Positions 33,871 through 43,559 of a stretch of DNA of 64,000 nt are shown piece after piece. Numbering within the stretch: the stretch's first letter is position 1; every line of letters begins with the position of its first letter. Position numbers and translations under genes: made by a program. Origin of the DNA: Sphingomonadales bacterium (GTDB lineage: Bacteria > Pseudomonadota > Alphaproteobacteria > Sphingomonadales > Sphingomonadaceae); the NCBI GenBank assembly GCA_027486415.1, contig JAIXPC010000002.1, forward strand, positions 248,001 to 312,000. The letters are read 5' to 3'. The notes under the pieces were generated by a model. It was not told the DNA's origin. It did not search any database and saw only the letters and a list, made by a program, of their open reading frames with translations.

Positions 33871-34452
33871 CTAGGCCTTCTGCCCGATCTTGGATTCGGT
33901 TCCGGCGCGCAGGCGGGCGATATTGTCGCGATGCTGGAAGATCAGCAGCGCCGCCAGCCCGGCCAGATGCGTGGCCCAACCGATGTTGTGGGTAAGGAAC
34001 CAGGCTGCGAGCGGACAGGCCAGCGCCGCCAGCATCCCGCCAACGCTGCTGTGCCGGGTGACCAGTGCGCCCACGAGCCAGGTCACAAGCGCGATGAGCC
34101 CGGCCAGCGGCGCGGCGGCAAGGGTGATGCCCAAAATGGTGGCGACGCCCTTTCCTCCACGGAATTTCAGCCAAATAGGAAAACAATGGCCAACGAAAGC
34201 CGCCGTTCCGGCAACGACCGCCGCCACTTCGCCACCCAGCTCGCGGCCAATCACAACCGCAGCCACGCCCTTCCCAGCATCCAGCAGCAAGGTGGCAGCA
34301 GCCAGCGCCTTGTTGCCGGTGCGCAGCACGTTGGTGGTGCCGATGTTGCCGCTGCCCACCTGCCTGATATCGATCCCGATCATCCGGGTCAGCAGCAGGC
34401 CAAAGGGGATCGACCCCAGGACATAACCGATGGCAATCGCGATCCAGTGCAT
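33871..34452 (-). CDS. plsY: Glycerol-3-phosphate acyltransferase PlsY
   Basis: 193 residues with about five membrane helices. All three PlsY motifs are seen: YVLGSIPFGLLLTRM, QVGSGNIGTTNVLRTGNKA and KFRGGKGVATILG. It acylates glycerol-3-phosphate from acyl-phosphate to begin phospholipid synthesis in the inner membrane. The plsY-dprA order is common in alphaproteobacteria. Confidence 0.96.
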   Translation of the reverse strand: MHWIAIAIGYVLGSIPFGLLLTRMIGIDIRQVGSGNIGTTNVLRTGNKALAAATLLLDAGKGVAAVVIGRELGGEVAAVVAGTAAFVGHCFPIWLKFRGGKGVATILGITLAAAPLAGLIALVTWLVGALVTRHSSVGGMLAALACPLAAWFLTHNIGWATHLAGLAALLIFQHRDNIARLRAGTESKIGQKA

Positions 34453-34516
34453 CCGGGCAGCCTAGCGGGCGCGTGACGGCGCGTCTATGCTGCGCGCAAC
34501 AGGGGGATTTTGACCG

Positions 34517-36106
34517 ATGAAAGCCTTGATTGCCATCAGCTTGGCCCTGCTTGCCAGCACGGCCAGCGCCCAGATGAAGCCGACACCGCCGCGCGATACC
34601 GCGCTGGCCGCCGGCCCGTACGAGACGCTGGTGATCCGCGGCGCCACCATCATCACCGGCAACGGCGGACCACCCTATGGCCCGGCCGACATCGTGATAA
34701 ATGGCGGAAAGATCACGGATATTCGTGCCGCCGGCACCCCCGGCCTGCCGATGCGCGCGAACCGCCCACCCGCCAATCCCACCCGCGAGATCGATGCCAC
34801 CGGCATGTATGTGCTGCCCGGTTTCGTCGACATGCACGGCCACAATGGCGATCCCGAAAAGATGGACGACCCCAGCTATGCCTGGCGGCTGTGGCTGGCG
34901 CACGGGGTGACGACGGTGCGCGGCGTGTCCTTCTTTGGCGGCGACGTCGCCCGCGCCTTCGACGAGCGCAAGCGCGCCGCTGCGGGCGAGATTATCGCTC
35001 CGCGCCTCTATGTTTATCAGACACTTGGCAGCGGGGCCAACGCCGGCTGGAAGGGCGGGCGGGTGACGACGCCGGAAAAGGCGCGCGAGTGGGTGCGCTG
35101 GGCGGCCAGTGCCGGCATCGACGGCATCAAGTTCTTCAACCGTGGTGACGAGACGCCGGAGATCGATCGCGCCGCCATTGCCGAGGCGAAGAAACTGGGG
35201 CTGGGCACCGTCGCCCACTTGTCGCAGCCCAACATCGCCGAGTTCAACGCCCGCGACGCCGCTGCCGCCGGGCTGGGCACCATCACCCATTTTTACGGGC
35301 ATTTTGAAAGCATTCTGGACGGCCGCCGCGTGCAGGACACGCCCGCCGACTATAATTTCAACGACGAGCAAAAGCGGTTTGGCGGCATTGCCGAGATCTG
35401 GAACCAGATCCACGAACCCGGCGGGCCGGAGTGGGTCGAGTATCTGAAGGCGCAGAAGGCAACGGGTGTCACCTTTGATCCCACCTTCAACATCTACAGC
35501 GCCAGCCGCGACCTGATGCGCGCCCAGCGCGCCGACTGGCATGATCGCTACACGCTGCCGAGCCTGACCACGTTCTTCGAGAGCAACCGCGACAACCACG
35601 GCAGCTATTTCTTCGACTGGACCAGCGAGCGCGAATATGAATGGCGGCGTTTCTACACCCGCTACATGCAGTTGGTGAATGATTACAAGAACATGGGCGG
35701 CCGGGTCACGACGGGCAGCGACCCCGGCTTCATCTGGCAGACATGGGGCTTCGGCTATATCCTCGAACTGGAACTGCTGCGCGAAGCCGGCTTTGCGCCG
35801 CTGGAAGTGATCCAGTCCGCCACCATCAACGGCGCCCGCACGCTGGAGGAGCCCAAGGGTCGCGAGCCCGATTTCGGCCTCATCCGCATCGGCATGCGCG
35901 CCGATCTGATCGTCGTGCCGGAAAATCCGCTGCACAATCTGAAGACCCTCTATGGCACCGGCTTTGCCCGCCTCGATGAAGCGACGCAGAAAACCGTGGT
36001 GAAGGGCGGCATCCGCTGGACCATCCGCGACGGGATCGTCCACGACGTGCCGGCGCTGCTGAAAAGCGTGGAAGATCAAGTGGCAAGGGCCAAGGCGGGC
36101 AAGTGA
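34517..36106 (+). CDS. Exported amidohydrolase family enzyme
   Basis: 529 residues with signal peptide MKALIAISLALLASTASA; the start has GGGGGA upstream. Metal-dependent amidohydrolase features: HxH in PGFVDMHGHNGD, a candidate bridging lysine in GIDGIKFFNRG, His in GTVAHLSQPN and THFYGH, and the late Asp in TTGSDPGFIWQ. The small beta-sandwich domain flanks the barrel (ETLVIRGATIITG and ADLIVVPENPL). The substrate could be a dipeptide, prolyl peptide or hydantoin-like compound. It overlaps the next gene by 4 nt. Confidence 0.85.
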   Translation: MKALIAISLALLASTASAQMKPTPPRDTALAAGPYETLVIRGATIITGNGGPPYGPADIVINGGKITDIRAAGTPGLPMRANRPPANPTREIDATGMYVLPGFVDMHGHNGDPEKMDDPSYAWRLWLAHGVTTVRGVSFFGGDVARAFDERKRAAAGEIIAPRLYVYQTLGSGANAGWKGGRVTTPEKAREWVRWAASAGIDGIKFFNRGDETPEIDRAAIAEAKKLGLGTVAHLSQPNIAEFNARDAAAAGLGTITHFYGHFESILDGRRVQDTPADYNFNDEQKRFGGIAEIWNQIHEPGGPEWVEYLKAQKATGVTFDPTFNIYSASRDLMRAQRADWHDRYTLPSLTTFFESNRDNHGSYFFDWTSEREYEWRRFYTRYMQLVNDYKNMGGRVTTGSDPGFIWQTWGFGYILELELLREAGFAPLEVIQSATINGARTLEEPKGREPDFGLIRIGMRADLIVVPENPLHNLKTLYGTGFARLDEATQKTVVKGGIRWTIRDGIVHDVPALLKSVEDQVARAKAGK

Positions 36107-37218
36107 AACCCGCCTCGATCCTCGACTATCGCGCCCTCTCGCAGCGGCGGGTGCCGCGCTTCCTGTTCGATTACACCGATGGCGGCAGCTATGCCGAGGC
36201 GACGCTGGCGGCGAATGTTGCCGATCTGGCCGCCATCCATCTCGATCAGCGCGTGCTGGTCGACGTGTCGCGGATCGATGCGCGGGTAAGGCTGCTCGGG
36301 CAGGAACTGGCCATGCCGGTCATCCTCGCCCCAGTTGGTCTGGGCGGTCTCCACGCCCGGCGCGGAGAAGTGCAGGCCTGGCGCGCAGCGCAAGACGCCG
36401 GCATCGGCATGGCGCTGTCCACCGTGTCGGTGTGCAGCCTTGCGGAAGTAGCGCGGGATGGCGGCGCCCCGCCCTGGTTCCAGCTTTATCTGACCCGAGA
36501 CCAGGGCGCGAACGAGGCCATGATCGCCACCGCTCGCGAACAGGGCTGCCCGGCGCTCGTCCTCACCGTCGATCTGCCCACCCCCGGCGCGCGCTATCGC
36601 GACGTCCGCTCCAGCCTCACCGGTGCGCCCGGCCTCGCCGGAACACTGCACCGCGCGGGGCAGGTCGCGGCACGGCCACGCTGGGCGCTGGATGTCGGTC
36701 TTCTGGGCGGCCCGATCGCCATGGGCAATCTCACGCAGCTGGTCGGCGCGAAGGCGCCCCTGTCGGACTATCTCGGCTGGATCGCCCGCAATTTTGATCC
36801 TTCGGCCGACTGGAATCGGCTGGCCTGGGTGCGCTCGCTCTGGCCGGGGCCGCTGATCGTCAAGGGCATCCTCCACCCCGACGATGCCGCGCTGGCGGTC
36901 ACCCACGGGGCCGATGCCATCGTGGTGTCCAACCACGGTGGCCGCCAGCTCGACGGCGCCATTTCCGCTGCCAAGGCGCTGCCGGCGATCATGGACCGGC
37001 TGGGCAGCTGCATCCCCGTGCTGGCTGATGGCGGCGTGCGCTCCGGCCTCGACGTGCTGCGGCTTGTCTCGCTCGGCGCCTCGGCCGTGATGATCGGTCG
37101 GCCCTGGGTGTGGGGCCTCGGCGCCGCCGGGCAGGCCGGTGTCGCGCACGTCCTGTCCCTGCTGCGCGCCGAACTGGAAACCGCGATGGCGCTCACGGGT
37201 CGCACCCGGCTGGCCTGA
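36103..37218 (+). CDS. FMN-dependent alpha-hydroxy-acid (L-lactate) dehydrogenase
   Basis: 371 residues from a GTG overlapping the previous stop (GTGA). Family features: DYRALSQRRVPRFLFDYTDG, APVGLGGLHARRGE, substrate and FMN loops WFQLYLTRDQG and LTVDLPTPGARYRDVR, and the catalytic-base region DAIVVSNHGGRQLDGA. GGVRSGLDVLRLVSLGASAV binds the FMN phosphate. It resembles LldD, but mandelate or glycolate oxidation is equally possible. Coupling to an exported amidohydrolase is unusual and unexplained. Confidence 0.88.
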   Translation: MKPASILDYRALSQRRVPRFLFDYTDGGSYAEATLAANVADLAAIHLDQRVLVDVSRIDARVRLLGQELAMPVILAPVGLGGLHARRGEVQAWRAAQDAGIGMALSTVSVCSLAEVARDGGAPPWFQLYLTRDQGANEAMIATAREQGCPALVLTVDLPTPGARYRDVRSSLTGAPGLAGTLHRAGQVAARPRWALDVGLLGGPIAMGNLTQLVGAKAPLSDYLGWIARNFDPSADWNRLAWVRSLWPGPLIVKGILHPDDAALAVTHGADAIVVSNHGGRQLDGAISAAKALPAIMDRLGSCIPVLADGGVRSGLDVLRLVSLGASAVMIGRPWVWGLGAAGQAGVAHVLSLLRAELETAMALTGRTRLA

Positions 37219-37246
37219 TCGGGCAAAGCCCTGTATCCGGGCGGCC

Positions 37247-38914
37247 ATGACTGAACGTCTGACCCCCGACCGTCTGACCATCGCGCTTGCCCAGCTGAAT
37301 GCCAGCGTTGGCGATCTGGCCGGCAATGCCGACGCGATTCTGGCGGCCCGTGCCAAGGCTGTCGGGGCGGATCTGGTGGTAACACCCGAATTGTCGGTCG
37401 TCGGCTATCCGCCGGAGGACCTGGTGCTCAAACCCGCCTTCGTGGCTGCGGCCCGCGCGCAGGTGGAGCGGCTGGCCGAAGCCACCGCCGACGGTGGCCC
37501 GGCCTTGCTGGTTGGCGCACCATGGGCAGAAAATGGCAATCTTTACAATGTCATGGCCCTGCTTGACGGTGGCCGCATCACCGGCATCACCCGCAAGCAC
37601 GAGCTGCCCAATTACGGCACGTTCGATGAAAAGCGCGTGTTCGACGCCGGCCCGCTGCCTGGCCCGCTGGGGTTTCGCGGTGTGCGGCTGGGCGTGCCGA
37701 TCTGCGAGGATATCTGGGCGCCAGAGGTGTGCGAATGCCTGGCCGAAACCGGGGCGGAGCTGCTGATCGTCCCCAACGGCAGCCCGTTCGAGCTGGGCAA
37801 GGGCGAGCGCCGCCTCTCCGTCGCCGTCGCCCGCGTCGTCGAAACGGGGTTGCCGCTGGCCTATCTCAACCGCGTTGGCGGGCAGGACGAGCTGGTGTTC
37901 GACGGCGCGTCCTTCGTGCTGAACAGCCATCGCACCTTGGCCGCCCGCCTGCCCGATTGGGACGAACAGATCATCCTGACCCACTGGCAGCGCGGGCCCA
38001 ACGGCTGGCGCTGCGAACCCGGCACCATAGCGCCGGAGGAGGACGAGCACGCCGCCATCTACCACGCCATGCTGGTGGGCCTGCGCGACTATGTGAACCG
38101 CAACCGCTTCCCCGGCGTCGTCCTCGGGCTGTCGGGCGGCATTGACTCAGCCCTGTCGGCGGCTGTCGCTGTCGATGCGCTGGGGGCCGACCGGGTGTGG
38201 TGCGTGATGCTGCCCAGCCCCTACACCAGCCAGGACAGTCTGGAAGATGCCGCCGCGTGCGCGACGATGCTGGGCTGCCGGCTCGACACGGTGCGGATCG
38301 AACCGGCCATGCAGGCGTTCGGCACCATGCTGGCGCCACTGTTCGCCGGCCGCAGCGCCGACATTACCGAAGAGAATATCCAGTCGCGCGTCCGCGGCCT
38401 CGCCCTGATGGCGCTGTCCAACAAGTTCGGCCCGATGCTGCTCACCACCGGCAACAAGAGCGAGATGAGCGTCGGCTATGCCACCATCTATGGCGACATG
38501 GCCGGCGGCTATTCGGTGCTGAAGGACCTGTACAAGACGACCGTGTTCGCCGTGTCGGAATGGCGCAACAGCCATCATCCGCGCCTGGCCCTCGGCCCCG
38601 CCGGGCCGGTAATGCCCACGCGCGTCATCACCAAGCCGCCATCGGCCGAACTGCGCGACAACCAGACCGATCAGGACAGCCTGCCCCCCTATGACCTGCT
38701 CGATCGCATCCTGCACGGGCTGGTGGAGCAGGAGCGCAGCGCCGCCGATCTGATCGCCGAAGGGCTGGACGCCGCCACCGTCGCCCGCATCGAACGGCTG
38801 CTCTACATCGCCGAATACAAGCGCCGGCAGGCGCCCCCCGGCGTCAAGATCGGCCGCCGCAACTTCGGCCGCGATCGTCGCTATCCGATCAGCAATGCGT
38901 TTCGCACCGCTTAG
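37247..38914 (+). CDS. nadE: Glutamine-dependent NAD+ synthase
   Basis: 555 residues from the ATG at 37247. The N-terminal nitrilase-type glutaminase has its catalytic Glu (VVTPELSVVGYPPED), Lys (KHELPNYGTFDEKRVFD) and Cys (VPICEDIWAPEVCE). The C-terminal ATP pyrophosphatase has the P-loop LGLSGGIDSALSAAVAVDAL and SNKFGPMLLTTGNKSEMSVG. It amidates deamido-NAD using glutamine. The last 20 nt overlap the start of the next gene. Confidence 0.96.
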   Translation: MTERLTPDRLTIALAQLNASVGDLAGNADAILAARAKAVGADLVVTPELSVVGYPPEDLVLKPAFVAAARAQVERLAEATADGGPALLVGAPWAENGNLYNVMALLDGGRITGITRKHELPNYGTFDEKRVFDAGPLPGPLGFRGVRLGVPICEDIWAPEVCECLAETGAELLIVPNGSPFELGKGERRLSVAVARVVETGLPLAYLNRVGGQDELVFDGASFVLNSHRTLAARLPDWDEQIILTHWQRGPNGWRCEPGTIAPEEDEHAAIYHAMLVGLRDYVNRNRFPGVVLGLSGGIDSALSAAVAVDALGADRVWCVMLPSPYTSQDSLEDAAACATMLGCRLDTVRIEPAMQAFGTMLAPLFAGRSADITEENIQSRVRGLALMALSNKFGPMLLTTGNKSEMSVGYATIYGDMAGGYSVLKDLYKTTVFAVSEWRNSHHPRLALGPAGPVMPTRVITKPPSAELRDNQTDQDSLPPYDLLDRILHGLVEQERSAADLIAEGLDAATVARIERLLYIAEYKRRQAPPGVKIGRRNFGRDRRYPISNAFRTA

Positions 38915-39830
38915 CCTGCTGCTGCTGCTGGCCGCACCGGCCGACACGCGCCCGAAGCCGGCGCCATTGCCGCCATTGGTCCTGAACGCGACCGCACCGC
39001 AGATCAGCGCGCGCATTGCTGGCCAGCCGGTCACGCTCACGGTCGATCTGGGCGGTGATCCGCTGCTCCAGTTGAATCCGGATGTCGCGGCGCGGCTGCC
39101 CTTGTTGCGCGAGGATCGCGGCACCTTCCGTGTGGCCGTGGGCCAGACCTCGGCAGCGGTGCCGTTCAGCCGCGAGCTGGTGGAAATCGCCGGCCGCAGC
39201 TCTGATGATGTGCGGGTGCTGACACCGAAAACCGCGCCCGAAGGCCAGCGGCCCGGCAGTGACGGCACCATCGGGCTGGCCCTGCTGCCGCATGACATCA
39301 TCGAGCTGCGCTATCGCGCTGCCACCTCTGCCGATCGCAGCACCAGCGTGGCCGCCCGTCGCGGTGACCGCAGCAGCAGCATCGGCTTTGCCTGGACCCT
39401 GCCCAACGATGACGAGATCGAGATCGAACTGGAGCCGCTGCGTCCCACCAGCGTTGCCAGCGTCGCCGCCGCCAGCCGCATCGCCGCCGTTGCCGATGGC
39501 CGTCTGCAGGGGCCGGTGCGGCGGGTGATGATCGGTTACGGTGTCGCCCGCCCGGTGCGGCGACTAGTGCTGGCACGGCCGATCAGCGTTGCCGGCGTGC
39601 GCGTTGGCGAAGCCGATGTGCGGCTGTATGACTGGGCGGGCCGCGCCGAACTGCCGCCCGATGCCGACGCCGATGATGCCGCCGTTGTGATTGGCAAGCG
39701 GGGCCGCCAGCGCGGCTGGCCGATCCTGAAACTGGGCCACGATGTGCTGTCGCGCTGCGCCAGCATCACCTGGCGGCGCGAGCCCGACGAACGTGAGCGC
39801 GGGCATTTCACGCTACACTGCCCCGGCTGA
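38895..39830 (+). CDS. Exported protein of unknown function
   Basis: 311 residues. The N-terminus (MRFAPLSLLLLLAAPA) is a probable signal sequence. The rest is beta-rich; VTLTVDLGGDPLLQLNPDVA and GTIGLALLPHDIIELRY recall the two strands around the active site of retropepsin-like aspartic proteases, but the key Asp-Thr/Ser-Gly is not clear, so catalysis is doubtful. The start lies 20 nt inside the end of nadE and has no strong ribosome-binding site, which suggests coupling. A 124-nt gap follows. Confidence 0.65.
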   Translation: MRFAPLSLLLLLAAPADTRPKPAPLPPLVLNATAPQISARIAGQPVTLTVDLGGDPLLQLNPDVAARLPLLREDRGTFRVAVGQTSAAVPFSRELVEIAGRSSDDVRVLTPKTAPEGQRPGSDGTIGLALLPHDIIELRYRAATSADRSTSVAARRGDRSSSIGFAWTLPNDDEIEIELEPLRPTSVASVAAASRIAAVADGRLQGPVRRVMIGYGVARPVRRLVLARPISVAGVRVGEADVRLYDWAGRAELPPDADADDAAVVIGKRGRQRGWPILKLGHDVLSRCASITWRREPDERERGHFTLHCPG

Positions 39831-39885
39831 GGCCGCGACACGGGGTCCCAACGCAAGAAACAGGTCCAGACACGGCGCAAACCGC

Positions 39886-39914
39886 TTGCGGACGCGCCAA
39901 GGTGGCGCAATGAT
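39886..39914 (+). promoter_or_regulatory. Possible promoter of the PQQ-dehydrogenase cluster
   Basis: TTGCGG (39886-39891), 17 nt, AATGAT (39909-39914): three and four of six matches to the sigma-70 boxes with ideal spacing, 40 nt before the first gene of the cluster. The surrounding GCGC repeats make chance matches possible. Confidence 0.3.
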
Positions 39915-39954
39915 GCGCTGAAGGCCGCGCAATGACGGCTGGGGGAGGATCGTC

Positions 39955-40956
39955 ATGAATATCAATCGCCGCGAAACACTTGCCTTGGCTGCCGGCGCAG
40001 CCGCTGTCTCGGCGCTGGGCGCACCAGCCGCTGCCCAGATGGGCGGGGCGCGCCGTCTTGGGTCAAAGGAAAAGGTCGCCTATTGGGTGGCCACCGTCAC
40101 GCCGTGCGACGCACGTGGCCAGTTCGATCCCGGCGCCATGAAGGCGGTGATGGAATGGCACCAGAAGTGCGGCGCCGATGGCGTCGTCGTGCTCGGCACG
40201 TCGGGCGAGTTCCCGAGCTTCTCGGTCGCGGAGCGCAAGCGCGTCACCGAAGTGGCGATGCAGCACAAGGGCAACATGAACATCATGGTTGGCCCGGGCA
40301 CGGCCAACATCGTCGAAACCATCGACATCGCCAAGCACGCCCAGAGCGTCGGCGCCGATGGCCTGCTGGCGATCCCGCCGTTCTATTTCAACCAGCCGCC
40401 GGTCGAAGGCCTGATCGATTACTACACCCGCCTGTTCGAAGCGGTGACGATCCCGATCAACCTCTACCACATCCCCGGCACGTCCGAAGTGGCGATCACC
40501 ATCGAGCTGCTGAAGGCGCTGATGAAATATCCGCACCTCGCGGGCATCAAGGATTCGTCGGGCAATGCCGAGGGCTTTGCCACGTTCCTGAAGGAGTTCC
40601 CGGAACTCAACATGCGCTGCGGCACGTCGAACAACCTGATTCCGGCCGTCGAAGCCGGGATGGGCGCGATCCTGGCTGACGGCAACATGTTCAGCGACAA
40701 GAGCGCGGACATCTTCAAGACCTATCGCGCCAAGGGCGACTGGAAGGCCAAGCTGAACCACCTGCGCGCGGCCGGCGCGATCATGCGCGACCATCACATG
40801 GGCGCCAACACCTACGCCGCGATGAAATATGTCCTCTCGCTGCGCATGGGTGGCCCGATGATGTACGCCCGCACGCCCTATCCGCAGCTGACCGACGCGC
40901 AGAAGGCCAGCCTGAAGGCCGGTCTCGACAAGGTGATGCAGATGCCGGCGGCTTGA
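39955..40956 (+). CDS. Exported dihydrodipicolinate synthase (DapA) family protein
   Basis: 333 residues. The N-terminus NINRRETLALAAGAAAVSAL, ending in APAAAQ, looks like a twin-arginine export signal, which is unusual for this aldolase family. The barrel is intact: GTSGEFPSFSVAERKRVTEV, NLYHIPGTSEV with the conserved Tyr, and the Schiff-base lysine in AGIKDSSGNA. Family members cleave or form 2-keto acids. A periplasmic role with the PQQ dehydrogenase and cytochrome genes directly downstream is likely; the reaction is unknown. GGGGGAGGA precedes the start. Confidence 0.88.
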   Translation: MNINRRETLALAAGAAAVSALGAPAAAQMGGARRLGSKEKVAYWVATVTPCDARGQFDPGAMKAVMEWHQKCGADGVVVLGTSGEFPSFSVAERKRVTEVAMQHKGNMNIMVGPGTANIVETIDIAKHAQSVGADGLLAIPPFYFNQPPVEGLIDYYTRLFEAVTIPINLYHIPGTSEVAITIELLKALMKYPHLAGIKDSSGNAEGFATFLKEFPELNMRCGTSNNLIPAVEAGMGAILADGNMFSDKSADIFKTYRAKGDWKAKLNHLRAAGAIMRDHHMGANTYAAMKYVLSLRMGGPMMYARTPYPQLTDAQKASLKAGLDKVMQMPAA

Positions 40957-40998
40957 CCGTTTGCATCCCGCATTTCTGGAAAAAACAGGGGCATTTTC

Positions 40999-43077
40999 AT
41001 GAAGATCACCGCCATTCTGCCGCTGTCGGTCACGGCAGCGCTCATGCTCACCACCGCCGCCGCGGCGCAGACACCGGCCCGCGAAGGCACCATGGCCGCG
41101 CGCACCACCAACGGCGTCGCCAACTGGACAACCTACAACGCCGATCTGAAGGGCAGCCGCTATTCGCCGCTCGACCAGGTCAACGCCGGCAACTTCAGCA
41201 ACCTCGAAATCGCCTGGCGCTTCAAGACCGACATCCTGGGCAGCCGCCCGGAGTACAAGCTGGAATCGACCCCGCTGGCGGTTGACGGCGTCATCTACAC
41301 CACCGGCGGCACCCGCCGCGCCGTGGTCGCGCTGAACGGCGCCACCGGCGAGCTGCTGTGGCAGTTCGCGCTGCACGAAGGCAAGCGTTCGGCCGAATCG
41401 CCGCGCGCCCTGTCCGGCCGTGGCCTGTCTTACTGGACCGACGGCACCAAGCGCCGCATCCTCTATGTCACCATCGGCTATCGCCTTGTCAGCCTTGATG
41501 CCGACACCGGCCGCCCCGATCCGGAATTCGGCGAGAATGGCGTGATCGACCTGAAGAAGGATTTCGATCAGGACCTCGGCGATCTCGATACCGGCGAAGT
41601 CGGCGTGCACTCCGCCCCGGCCGTGTCGGGCAACACCATCATCATCGGCGCCGCCTTCCGCGAAGGCTTCACGCCCAGGACGCACAACAACACCAAGGGC
41701 TATGTCCGCGCCTTTGACGTTCGCACCGGCAAGCGGATGTGGACGTTCCACACCGTGCCGAAGCCCGGCGAGTTCGGTTATGACACCTGGCTGAACAAGG
41801 CGGCCGACGTGAACGGCAACACCGGCGTGTGGACGCAGGTTTCGGTCGATGAGGAACTGGGCCTGGCCTATCTCGCCGTCGAATCGGCCACGTCGGACTT
41901 TTTCGGCGGCAAGCGCCCCGGCAACAACCTGTTCGCCAACAGCCTGGTCGCCGTCGACCTCAAGACCGGCGAGCGCAAGTGGCATTACCAGCTGATCCAC
42001 CACGAGATCTGGGATCTCGACAACAGCTCGGCCCCGCTGCTGATGGACGTCACCGTTGACGGCAAGCCGCGCAAGGTCGTCGGCCTGCCGTCAAAGCAGG
42101 GCTTCTTCTACGTCTTTGATCGCGCGACCGGCATGCCGGTGTGGCCGATCAAGGAAACCAAGGTGCCCAAGGGCAATGTGCCCGGCGAATGGTATTCGCC
42201 CACCCAGCCGATCCCGTCGAAGCCGCCGGTCTATGCCCGGAACGGCGTCGAGGAGAAGGACCTGATCGATTTCACGCCCGATCTGAAGAAGAAGGCGCTG
42301 GAACTGACCAGCAAATATGTGCTCGGCCCGGTCTACACCCCGCCGATCATCTCCACGCCCGAAAAGTTCGGGGTGATCAACAACTGGGCGCAGGGCGGCA
42401 CCAACTGGCCCGGCGGCTCGTTCGATCCTGAAACCGGCATCGCCTATGTCTATGCCTGCGGCGCCTGCATCTCCTCGACCGGCCTGCTGCCGCCGCCGGC
42501 TGGCCTGTCCGACATTCCGCTGGTGGTCGGCGTTGCCGGCCAGCCGGTGGTGATGATCAAGGGCCCGGGCGAAGGCGCCGGTGCCGACAGCCCGGCCGCC
42601 GCGCCGGCACCGGGCGCCGGTTCCGGCCCGCCGCGCCTCGCCGTCGATGGCCTGCCGCTGGTCAAGCCGCCCTATGGCACGATCAGCGCGATCGACGTGA
42701 ACAGCGGCACCATCAAGTGGCAGGTCGCCCACGGGGAAACGCCGGATTTCGTGCGCAACCATCCCACCATCAAGGCGATGGGCGGCATCCCGCGCACCGG
42801 CCAGGCCACCTACCAGATCGGCACGCTGGTGACGAAGTCGCTGGTGATCGCCGGGGAAAACCAGTTCACCACCACGCCGGACCACCCGCGCGGCGCCATG
42901 CTGCGCGCCTATGACAAGCAGTCCGGCAAGGAAGTGGGCGCGGTTTTCATGCCGTCCACCCAATCCGGCTCGCCGATGACCTATATGGTCGGCGGCAAGC
43001 AGTATATCATCGTGCCGACCAGCGGTGGCAACGCATCGGGCGAGTTCATCGCCTATGCTCTGCCCGGCAAGAAGTAA
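40999..43077 (+). CDS. PQQ-dependent dehydrogenase
   Basis: 692 residues with a signal peptide (MKITAILPLSVTAALMLTTA, then AAAQ). A PQQ beta-propeller: NWTTYNADLKGSRYSPLDQV at the N-terminus, repeated W-motifs such as ALNGATGELLWQF, VRTGKRMWTFHTVPKPGEFG and LKTGERKWHYQLIHHEIWDL, and the late PPYGTISAIDVNSGTIKW. It resembles glucose/polyol-type quinoproteins rather than methanol dehydrogenases, lacking the adjacent Cys-Cys pair. Electrons probably pass to the cytochrome c encoded 12 nt downstream. No PQQ synthesis genes are in the window. Confidence 0.92.
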   Translation: MKITAILPLSVTAALMLTTAAAAQTPAREGTMAARTTNGVANWTTYNADLKGSRYSPLDQVNAGNFSNLEIAWRFKTDILGSRPEYKLESTPLAVDGVIYTTGGTRRAVVALNGATGELLWQFALHEGKRSAESPRALSGRGLSYWTDGTKRRILYVTIGYRLVSLDADTGRPDPEFGENGVIDLKKDFDQDLGDLDTGEVGVHSAPAVSGNTIIIGAAFREGFTPRTHNNTKGYVRAFDVRTGKRMWTFHTVPKPGEFGYDTWLNKAADVNGNTGVWTQVSVDEELGLAYLAVESATSDFFGGKRPGNNLFANSLVAVDLKTGERKWHYQLIHHEIWDLDNSSAPLLMDVTVDGKPRKVVGLPSKQGFFYVFDRATGMPVWPIKETKVPKGNVPGEWYSPTQPIPSKPPVYARNGVEEKDLIDFTPDLKKKALELTSKYVLGPVYTPPIISTPEKFGVINNWAQGGTNWPGGSFDPETGIAYVYACGACISSTGLLPPPAGLSDIPLVVGVAGQPVVMIKGPGEGAGADSPAAAPAPGAGSGPPRLAVDGLPLVKPPYGTISAIDVNSGTIKWQVAHGETPDFVRNHPTIKAMGGIPRTGQATYQIGTLVTKSLVIAGENQFTTTPDHPRGAMLRAYDKQSGKEVGAVFMPSTQSGSPMTYMVGGKQYIIVPTSGGNASGEFIAYALPGKK

Positions 43078-43089
43078 GGAACAGCTGAC

Positions 43090-43539
43090 GTGAAATTTGC
43101 CCTGCCCCTTCTGTTTGCCGCCGTTGGCCTGGCGGGCGCCGCCGGAACCTCAGTCTGGGCGCAAGATGCCGGCAAATCGGTGTGGCAGGGCATTTACACC
43201 GGCGAACAGGCCGAACGCGGCAGCGCCGTCTATGCCCAGCGGTGCGGCGCCTGCCACGGCGCGGCGCTCAACGGCACTGGCGAAGCCCCGGCACTGATTG
43301 GCGGTGAATTCGTCAGCCATTGGGACACGATGACGGTGGGCGATCTGTATGACCGCGTCCGCACCACCATGCCGCAGAACGACCCGCAGTCGCTGACCCG
43401 CGAGGAATATGCCGACGTGCTGGCCTTCCTGCTGAAAAACAATGGCTTCCCGACCGGCACGCAGCCGCTCGACAAACGGTCGGAAGTGCTCGCCACCATC
43501 ACCATCACCGCGGAAAAGCCGACCGGCACCGGCGGCTGA
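43090..43539 (+). CDS. Periplasmic c-type cytochrome
   Basis: 149 residues from a GTG at 43090 with AAGGA upstream. After the signal peptide (MKFALPLLFAAVGLAGAAG, cut near WAQ) comes one haem-binding motif, QRCGACHG, and a candidate axial methionine in RVRTTMPQNDPQSL. It is a class I monohaem cytochrome and the likely electron acceptor of the PQQ dehydrogenase. The next gene follows after 20 nt. Confidence 0.92.
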   Translation: MKFALPLLFAAVGLAGAAGTSVWAQDAGKSVWQGIYTGEQAERGSAVYAQRCGACHGAALNGTGEAPALIGGEFVSHWDTMTVGDLYDRVRTTMPQNDPQSLTREEYADVLAFLLKNNGFPTGTQPLDKRSEVLATITITAEKPTGTGG

Positions 43540-43559
43540 TCCTCATCCTGGGGGACGAT

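Noticed and set aside
33476-36079. Very long minus-strand open frame opposite the exported amidohydrolase and across plsY/dprA
   Set aside because: Shadow of high-GC coding DNA; the translation is low in hydrophobic structure and matches no family, while real genes are clear in other frames.
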